From Hawksworthiomyces lignivorus (lineage: Eukaryota; Ascomycota; Sordariomycetes; Ophiostomatales; Ophiostomataceae): a DNA stretch of 64,000 bases. The notes under the pieces were generated by a model. It was not told the DNA's origin. It did not search any database and was given only the letters and a program-made list of their open reading frames with translations. This document shows positions 58,213-64,000 of the stretch, one piece after another. The stretch is from contig NTMA01000049.1 in the NCBI GenBank assembly GCA_002917075.1, positions 186,001 through 250,000 of the forward strand, read 5' to 3'. The first letter of the stretch is position 1. The number at the start of each line of letters is the position of its first letter. Both the position numbers and the translations under genes were made by a program.

Positions 58213-59309
58213 AGGAGCCTTTTCTCTAGTTCCAAACTGCATTGTCAAACTCGTCCATCCATTTTAAATATTCATCGCCGGAGTTCACCCATCCTTAAAT
58301 TCCTTCTAGAAGGACTAGACTCTCCATCTCACCGTCATTCTTTTCTCCAATATAGCGCAGTGAACTAACCGTAGTGCCAAGCTCTAAGCCGGAAGGTTGA
58401 TAGATCCACGAATTGTCCCACCATAAGAAATTATATCAATTTAAGTTTTCTTGTTGATGATAATTAACCGGCGCGTGCCTCGTGGTCATTCCGACTCAGA
58501 TCAACGAGAAGAAAGTATTTTCCTGGGAAATTCTGCAGGCTGTTGAACATGTTTTAAGACGTCTTCACGGGTACTGGTCCTGGCTTTTGTTTTCGGTGTT
58601 GGGTTAGCCATATGCCACGGAGAGGCTGGGGCCTGACCAGTTTCTGCGGTTGACGTCATTGTTACTTAAAACCTGAGCCTTTCGAAATAGTTGAGTGAGA
58701 GAGAATTTTTGAACCCATAAATTAAAGACGATTGATTGTTAAAATTGTTATTCGATATAAATACCCTTTTTGCCTAACTGTATGATTCCAGTAAAGCACT
58801 CGCGATAAATTTCACACCAAAAGCGCAATTACCTAGTCATATATCGTTAGGCGTCGTTAGGGCGTTACGCTATTAGTCCTTCTCATAGGGGAGTCTGTCA
58901 TTCCCTGGCCCTTGTTGGCTAACATTCCGAGTTCTAGTGTGAGTTCAGAACATGTTCCATAGCTGTCCTTAGATTTGACTTCTCATAGGTAGTTGCTATA
59001 AACTTTATCCCCTTCCATTCGGCACAATTTATCTAGATCATTCTTTTATTTTGACTAAGCCGTTCGCTACAATACATAAATCACTCTTTCGCCCCCGATT
59101 TCAATCGCTTTTACTATTGCAACTATCGTTCTTAAATTATAGGAAACAATATTCTTACCGACTTCATCTTATGGATATGACGATATCACCCAAACAGCTA
59201 GCAGAAGTCGCCAGTGGTCATGCTAGTAACGGGTATCTCGCTAAATGATTACTTCCATACGACTAACTTAGAAAACTCTAAGAGCTCGAGCCGTTGAAGA
59301 GAGAGGGTA
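58213..59309. other. Intergenic, no gene recognised
   Basis: No recognisable coding content. The right end may once have held the start of the acr3 gene, whose first helix is found at 59310. Confidence 0.45.
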
Positions 59310-59477
59310 AAACATCCAAAGAAGGTCTCAGTATTCAAGTCTCTCGGCTGGTTAGACCGATTTCTTGCCATCTGGATCCTGCTCGCTATGGTTGTCGGTG
59401 TATTATTAGGCAACTTCGTTCCCAAGATGGGCCCCGCATCGGAAACAAATGGAACTGGAAAATTGAACTGTCGATAG
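59310..59477 (+). pseudogene. acr3: Fragment of ACR3-type arsenite efflux permease
   Basis: The frame reads KKVSVFKSLGWLDRFLAIW, then ILLAMVVGVLLGNFVPKMGPA, the unmistakable start and first membrane helix of ACR3 arsenite transporters. It ends in a TAG at 59475. The remaining helices, including the catalytic Cys region, are not found downstream, where the bZIP gene begins on the other strand. ACR3 exports arsenite with the proton gradient. This copy is a short relic, but it identifies the neighbourhood as a former arsenic-resistance locus. Confidence 0.8.
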
Positions 59478-59643
59478 CAGGCAGAAAAGGTGAGGGAAGA
59501 TATTATATTTCTACTGGCACCGGCCCCTGTACCGACGATGACTTAAGCGGTTAAGCTTGGCTACAAGATAGCAACTTCGTCTTGATAGCATAGCACTTCC
59601 TTAAACCACCTATGTAATAGATCTATCTTCACAGAAGCTGACG

Positions 59644-60496
59644 TCATATGTTCTTGTCTATCAAGTCAAGTATTGTGATATTCTTTACTAAACATTTCCT
59701 CGTTACAGAGCATCCTAAAGCGGGATATACTAGGCATTGGTCACCATGACCTTGTACGTCGGCGACAATGGATGCTGCAATTTCGCATGGCATTTCCATG
59801 CTAGACGCTGTTGTGGAAAACCCATTGGTTGCAATAAACACTTCTGCTCGAAGAGGTGACATTGGCTCGTCATCATACATGATTGCAGCGCCGTTATTTT
59901 CATCACAGAAAGACAGGTCTTGCTTATCACGGTCGATTTTGCTGCATTCATCTTGGCCGATAGGACTGACACTGCTGTCACACTTCATGTCTGCCAGGAT
60001 TGGAATTGGATGTATTGTTGCAGTAGATGCGATATCTACTTGTGATGGCGAGCGTGATGATTCTGGACAACCTTGCGCATCAGTAGAATGGAATGAATGC
60101 TGTCGCTCCTTGCTTGTCCAGGAGATGAGGCGAAACCCTCTATCTTTGGCTTCGCTGTGATGACTGTCGTGGTCCACTTCTACACTGTTGGAGCGTAGGT
60201 ATTGTTCGATCTTATCATTCGATACTCCATGACGAGCAAGCATAGTACGTAGATGCTTGTTCTCTGTTGCTACTGCGCGAGCAGCGTTCTGTATGTAAAG
60301 ACTCGCTTGGACGCCACGCCGTTCATAGTCGTGCAATCTCCGCTGCAAATCCTCAAGCAGCTCTTTCCGTCGAGCCCGTGATCGCCGTTGGTTGTCACGG
60401 ACAAGAATTTTGACTTCAGGGGATATATTCTGCAAGACGCGTTATTAAATATCGCAATAAGGATATTCAGTTAACATGGCCCACCTTCCTGGGCAT
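59644..60496 (-). CDS. bZIP transcription factor, arsenic-locus neighbour
   Basis: Exon 1 is only 12 nt (60496-60485, MPRK). A 55-nt intron (60430-60484, acceptor TTGCAG) joins it to NISPEVKILVRDNQRRSRARRKELLEDL, giving 265 residues. The basic region N-Q-R-R-S-R-A-R-R-K-E and the following heptad segment (LQRRLHDYERRG, LYIQNAARAVATENKHLRTML) mark a bZIP of the type common in fungal secondary-metabolism and metal loci. The C-terminal half is low in recognisable domains but has Cys residues (CLVYPALGC, RKCLV) that might sense metalloids as in Yap8/Arr1; that is speculation. It lies between the acr3 fragment and arsH. The gene looks intact. Confidence 0.82.
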
Positions 60497-61246
60497 ACTC
60501 GTACGAAGTCAGAGGCTGATGAATTGCCTGAGACCAGAGGATTGTGAGATGGAAGAGATGCCTTCTCTGCCAATTCCAAGGCTGTCAATGTCAATTAGAG
60601 TTACTACAAGGTACTTGTAAGTGACGGTAGATCCGAGAAGAAGGAAAAGCTAAAGGAGAAGAAAAGGTAAAAAGAGAAACCTAAAATAAACGGGACAGTT
60701 TAGTTAGGTGTGGATGAGAAAGCTTGTAAGGATCTGCTCTAGAGTTCAAGAGTGGCAAAATAGAAAAGACGGACCAGTATTTAAATATGCTATAAAAGCC
60801 CCGAGGCCCACTATGCGCAGAGTTTGATATGTTTTCCCTTTTTTGCTGACAAAGTGATCACCGAAAAACCCAGTGGTATAATTTAATATCAGCGTATGTT
60901 GTACAGCGGAAATATGAGGATGTGTCTCAGACTCGACCAATGATACGAAGGGAGTGACAAGCACCCTAACACCTGGAACTAGCACCACACCAGAGGCAAA
61001 ATAGTAACAGCAATATTTTGAAATATTTATCAGGCTATATAAATAAGACCGAAATGTTAATCTATTTATTCGATTAATCATTTCCTCGTATCTTTTTGAT
61101 TCTAGAGGTTTCATAACCTACTAACATATATGTACCTTGCTACTTATATTACGCTAGTAGCTAGGTGAGCTGTCATTTTCCTCCCATCGCACGAGCGTCG
61201 ACTTATCGAGAAGCTCAACAACGCCAAAAGAAGGTGCTACGACTAT
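60497..61246. promoter_or_regulatory. Divergent promoter region, bZIP / arsH
   Basis: The two genes point apart; promoters are expected in this 750-bp gap. No specific site recognised. Confidence 0.4.
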
Positions 61247-62377
61247 ATGAACATTCTTCGAGCTCCATTAACGTTCTCGTTCCTCCGCAGATATCAACTG
61301 CCGTTTCCATTTCCCCAATCTCGTTCTTACGGGAACTTCTTGTTCTCTATATATGATAAGGTTATGCAACGTCCGCATTCGTCTGCCGCCGTGGTTAGAC
61401 ACAGTGACTTCAACAACACTTATGCTTCCAGAGCCACGACAAAGCATATGCCTGACCCGACCTATGCCTTTCGTTCCTTCGCTATTGGCGTTGATGAAGA
61501 CGATGTTGTTGTCCGTAATCGCTATCGGCCCTTCCTTCTTACAGAGTCTCTTACCGCAGATGATTGGGTGGCCCACTTGGAGCTAGACACAGTTATGAAG
61601 CTAGTAGAATCGGAGATCCTTGAAAAAAAAACATCCCAGGTTGCGCATCCTTGTCCTACATGGAAGCTTAAGAAGCCGGCAAGTGCCATTGACCCATTTT
61701 ATATAAGAGGTCAAGAAACCTTTTCTCATGCTATAGACAGGTCCTTCTCTCGCCTCCTCGCATATGAGGCCGCACGTATTCTTTTTCGCCTTGGCTGCGA
61801 TGTCCGGTTATACGACCCGGCCGGTCTCCCACAGAAAGATGACATCCATCATTCTCACCCGAAGGTGCAGGAGCTGCGCGAGCTTAGCAAGTGGAGTGAT
61901 GGCCATGTCTGGATCAGCCCGGAGCAGCATGGAAACTTGGTGCGTCAGATCTTTATGTTATATCCGACCTTCTGCTAACGGTACCTACAGACTGGCATTT
62001 TCAAGCAACAAATAGACTGGATTCCATTATTGTCTGGGGCGGTTCGACCAACACAGGGAAAAACTCTGGCTGTTGCTCAAGTTTGCGGTGGATCCCAGTC
62101 CTTCAATACTGTGAATTCTCTTCGAATTCTAGGCAGGTGGATGCGTATGTTCACTATCCCCAACCAGAGTTCTGTGCCGAAGGCGTATACGCAATTTACC
62201 TCCGAATCAGAAGGCAGCCGTATGATACCTAGCTCGAATCGAGACCGCGTTGTTGACTGCATGGAAGAGCTCGTTAAATATACAATCTTTATGCGGGATC
62301 ACTTAGACCTGCTTGGGGACCGCTTTAGTGAACGTGAGGAATATAGACGAAATTTGGAAAGCTTAAAGGAAAAGTAG
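61247..62377 (+). CDS. arsH: ArsH-type NADPH-dependent FMN reductase / organoarsenical oxidase, with a +1 frameshift
   Basis: Family landmarks are clear: [49 protein letters not shown], then [70 protein letters not shown] and [15 protein letters not shown]. Exons are 61247-61678, 61741-61939 and 61991-62377. The first intron has a GC donor (CG|GCAAGT). The FMN-binding segment [14 protein letters not shown] is present but in the +1 frame after a run of nine A at 61623-61631; eight A would restore it. The exons sum to 1018 nt, one more than a multiple of three, confirming the frameshift. ATG 61364 may be the true start. ArsH oxidises trivalent organoarsenicals. Either this is a pseudogene or the extra A is a sequencing error. 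Confidence 0.88.
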
Positions 62378-62431
62378 TATAAATAGTTGCTTATTATTAT
62401 AAAAAGCAAAGATAGATATGAAATCTTATGC

Positions 62432-62922
62432 CTACCACCATCTCTTCACACCATCCTGCTTAAGAGCCTCTTGGAACGTGGTATAAACGTCAAACATCCC
62501 AGTCTCTTGAAAATATGTGTTCCAATGGTCCATCATCTCTTCCATCTTAGCCGACTCGCTGTCGGCCAGATCGTGAACTTCACCCGGATCATTTGCTATA
62601 TTTTACAACTCCCAGCGGCCTGGTCCACGTGGAGGAGGCAGAAACAAAACCTTCCAATCACCAACCCGGACAGCTGCGATACCCAACTGTTCCCAACCTA
62701 CAACGTCGGCCGCCGAATCGTATAAAACCAGGTTCAGATCTGTTGGGTCGCACAGTAACGGCACCCAGGACTTCCCGCGTATATACACGACATTACGGCT
62801 ATGGAAGTTCGGTACAGGGTGCTTGATTCCCGCGAGGTCGAGTACTATCGACAAGATGTCCATTACGGTGGTAAAGTTCGGTATAATAACACCCCAATAC
62901 ACACGGACTAGGGAGGGTGGGA
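62432..62922 (-). pseudogene. C-terminal fragment of an arylsulfatase
   Basis: Minus-strand translation reads TTVMDILSIVLDLAGIKHPVPNF, RGKSWVPLL, IAAVRVGDWKVLFLPPPRGPGRWEL, a TAA stop at 62603, and then in the same frame NIANDPGEVHDLADSES and MMDHWNTYFQETGMFD, ending at 62432. This is the end of a fungal type I arylsulfatase. The TAA sits where a Tyr codon is expected. The catalytic CxPxR N-terminal half is absent; homology stops near 62920. Arylsulfatase and arsH genes facing each other is a known arrangement in fungal arsenic clusters by my recollection, not verified here. The fragment is dead. Confidence 0.85.
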
Positions 62923-63812
62923 AACAAAATATATAGATAATAGATACCTCCCTCAGTGGTATAAGATTTAAGTCTGTGGCTCGGCGCCGTGGCTACGGAG
63001 GCCCACTGACCTGTTATTCTTTTACGGACGAGACGGGCCCCACAGGGCGAATTGGTGGAAAATTTCTGGGTGATCCGAATTACTAGGCGATTTTGGGCTT
63101 AGCGGTCCTGACTGATCCCATTTGAAGTCTTCGTCCTGATCCGATTTAACGGACGTGGACCGGTTTGACGGGCTTCCGGTGGTCGTACGAAGATACAGAC
63201 AAGGGGAAAATGATATAGGAATTACGACGATTCTGGAACCGTTTTCGGATTTTGAATTTGATTTATAGCACGACGATAAATTAAATCCCTAATAGAAAAC
63301 GACTGAAAACAAAGACTTTGGTCGGAGGTTTTAACAAAAGGCTTAGTTATAATTAATCCTCATTATTTAAAACAAATTATAAATTTCTTGAATTGCTGTC
63401 TTTTTTTATACAATGAGTAATTTTTCATACAAGTTAGCGCCATTCTAGGATCACAGGAACTTGCCCGTTGGTGACATATACCGAATTTGGTAATTAGTTC
63501 TAGCAATCCACTTTTCGTCGCCGAGCCCTGACAGGTTCGGCCCCGAGCCTTCTGTGGGGTGAAGATAAGCATTGTTTGGATTACCAGTCAGTTGTGCCAT
63601 AGTTAGCAATTGGAAAACTAATGGAATCTGCAGATCGAAGATGCGGCCCAGGCGCTCTCTGGCGCCGGAGACCAGTTATTGTTTCTCCAATTTCACACCT
63701 ATTTCAAGCTCACGTTCGCGACCTGCCAATTCTCTAGAGCTATCTTTACCGAAAACCATACTACCTGCCTAGCATTTGCTAGTACACAACGGCCAGCGAC
63801 CTCTGCTGCATC
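62923..63812. other. Intergenic, compositional jumps
   Basis: A GC-rich patch (about 62970-63200) changes abruptly to AT-rich DNA (63200-63420). This mosaic looks like part of a RIP-affected repeat, but no element family was recognised. Confidence 0.4.
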
Positions 63813-64000
63813 ATGAGCCAGGTGCGGGTTTGTCGCAGGCGCGCCGCCAAGGCGTGTCTCCCGTGTCGCGACAGGAAAGTCCGCTGCGACGTGACCTTAA
63901 AGGGCCAGCCGTGCACAAATTGTCATCTTGACGATAAGAAATGCACGATTACTGAGAGGGCTTCAAGGCGGTAAGCTGAGCTTGGCAGGAAAGGGCTTCG
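63813..64000 (+). CDS. Zn2Cys6 transcription factor, 5' end only
   Basis: From ATG 63813 the frame reads MSQVRVCRRRAAKACLPCRDR, KVRCDVTLKGQPCTNCHLDDKKC, a complete Zn2Cys6 cluster with C-x2-C-x6-C spacing in the first half. A GTAAGC donor at 63971 follows ASRR, and the gene runs off the window. A basic N-terminus before the cluster is typical of fungal pathway regulators. It is probably a regulator of genes outside this window. Confidence 0.85.

Overview
This window comes from the nuclear genome of a filamentous ascomycete (Pezizomycotina). The evidence is short GT-AG introns of about 50-65 nt, Zn2Cys6 regulators, UstYa-family proteins, a bZIP regulator, an intron-rich OLA1 gene, and transposon relics with stop codons and AT-rich decay of the kind left by repeat-induced point mutation (RIP). 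Gene models were spliced by hand. Where exon lengths were summed, they give whole codons: two UstYa genes, PTR2, OLA1, the MFS carrier, the arrestin-like gene and the bZIP gene.

Layout. (1) 0.9-8.5 kb: a compact fungal RiPP (dikaritin-type) cluster. It has a 95-residue secreted precursor with four tandem 17-residue repeats separated by Lys-Arg, two canonical UstYa oxidases and two shorter UstYa-related membrane proteins. The repeat has Trp as its only aromatic residue, unlike the Tyr-bearing cores of ustiloxin, phomopsin and asperipin. This is the most interesting system in the window. (2) 8.5-15.1 kb: gene-poor, with a coding-like relic. (3) 15.1-17.3 kb: an intact PTR2 di/tripeptide transporter. 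(4) 17.3-22.1 kb: AT-rich DNA with a LINE reverse-transcriptase relic. (5) 23.3-28.9 kb: GMC oxidoreductase, a multi-pass membrane protein and a class I terpene synthase, a possible small terpene cluster. (6) 29.1-29.6 kb: a frameshifted MYND-finger relic. (7) 30.7-32.3 kb: housekeeping OLA1 ATPase with eight introns. (8) 33.9-39.8 kb: a serine racemase/threonine dehydratase-like PLP enzyme, a Zn2Cys6 regulator and a fructosyl-amino-acid-oxidase-like flavoenzyme. (9) 40.5-44.0 kb: a Tc1/mariner relic abutting a 5'-truncated, frameshifted and nonsense-mutated 5-oxoprolinase. (10) 44.5-50.5 kb: a Zn2Cys6 regulator, a DapA-type aldolase and an ACS-family MFS carrier, probably a catabolic group. 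(11) 51.0-51.6 kb: a phosphate-transporter-like relic. (12) 54.0-55.6 kb: an arrestin-like protein. (13) 56.2-58.2 kb: a Mutator-like element with terminal inverted repeats of about 130 bp. (14) 59.3-62.9 kb: a decayed arsenic-resistance island with an acr3 fragment, an intact bZIP gene, arsH with a homopolymer frameshift, and the tail of an arylsulfatase. (15) The window ends inside another Zn2Cys6 regulator.

How the genes may work together: the RiPP precursor would enter the secretory pathway, be cut at Lys-Arg by a Kex2-type protease, and be oxidised by the membrane-anchored UstYa proteins. No peptidase, methyltransferase or tyrosinase is recognisable nearby, so further enzymes may lie elsewhere or may not be needed. 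The many broken genes beside transposon relics suggest a dynamic accessory region interrupted by a few housekeeping loci such as OLA1.
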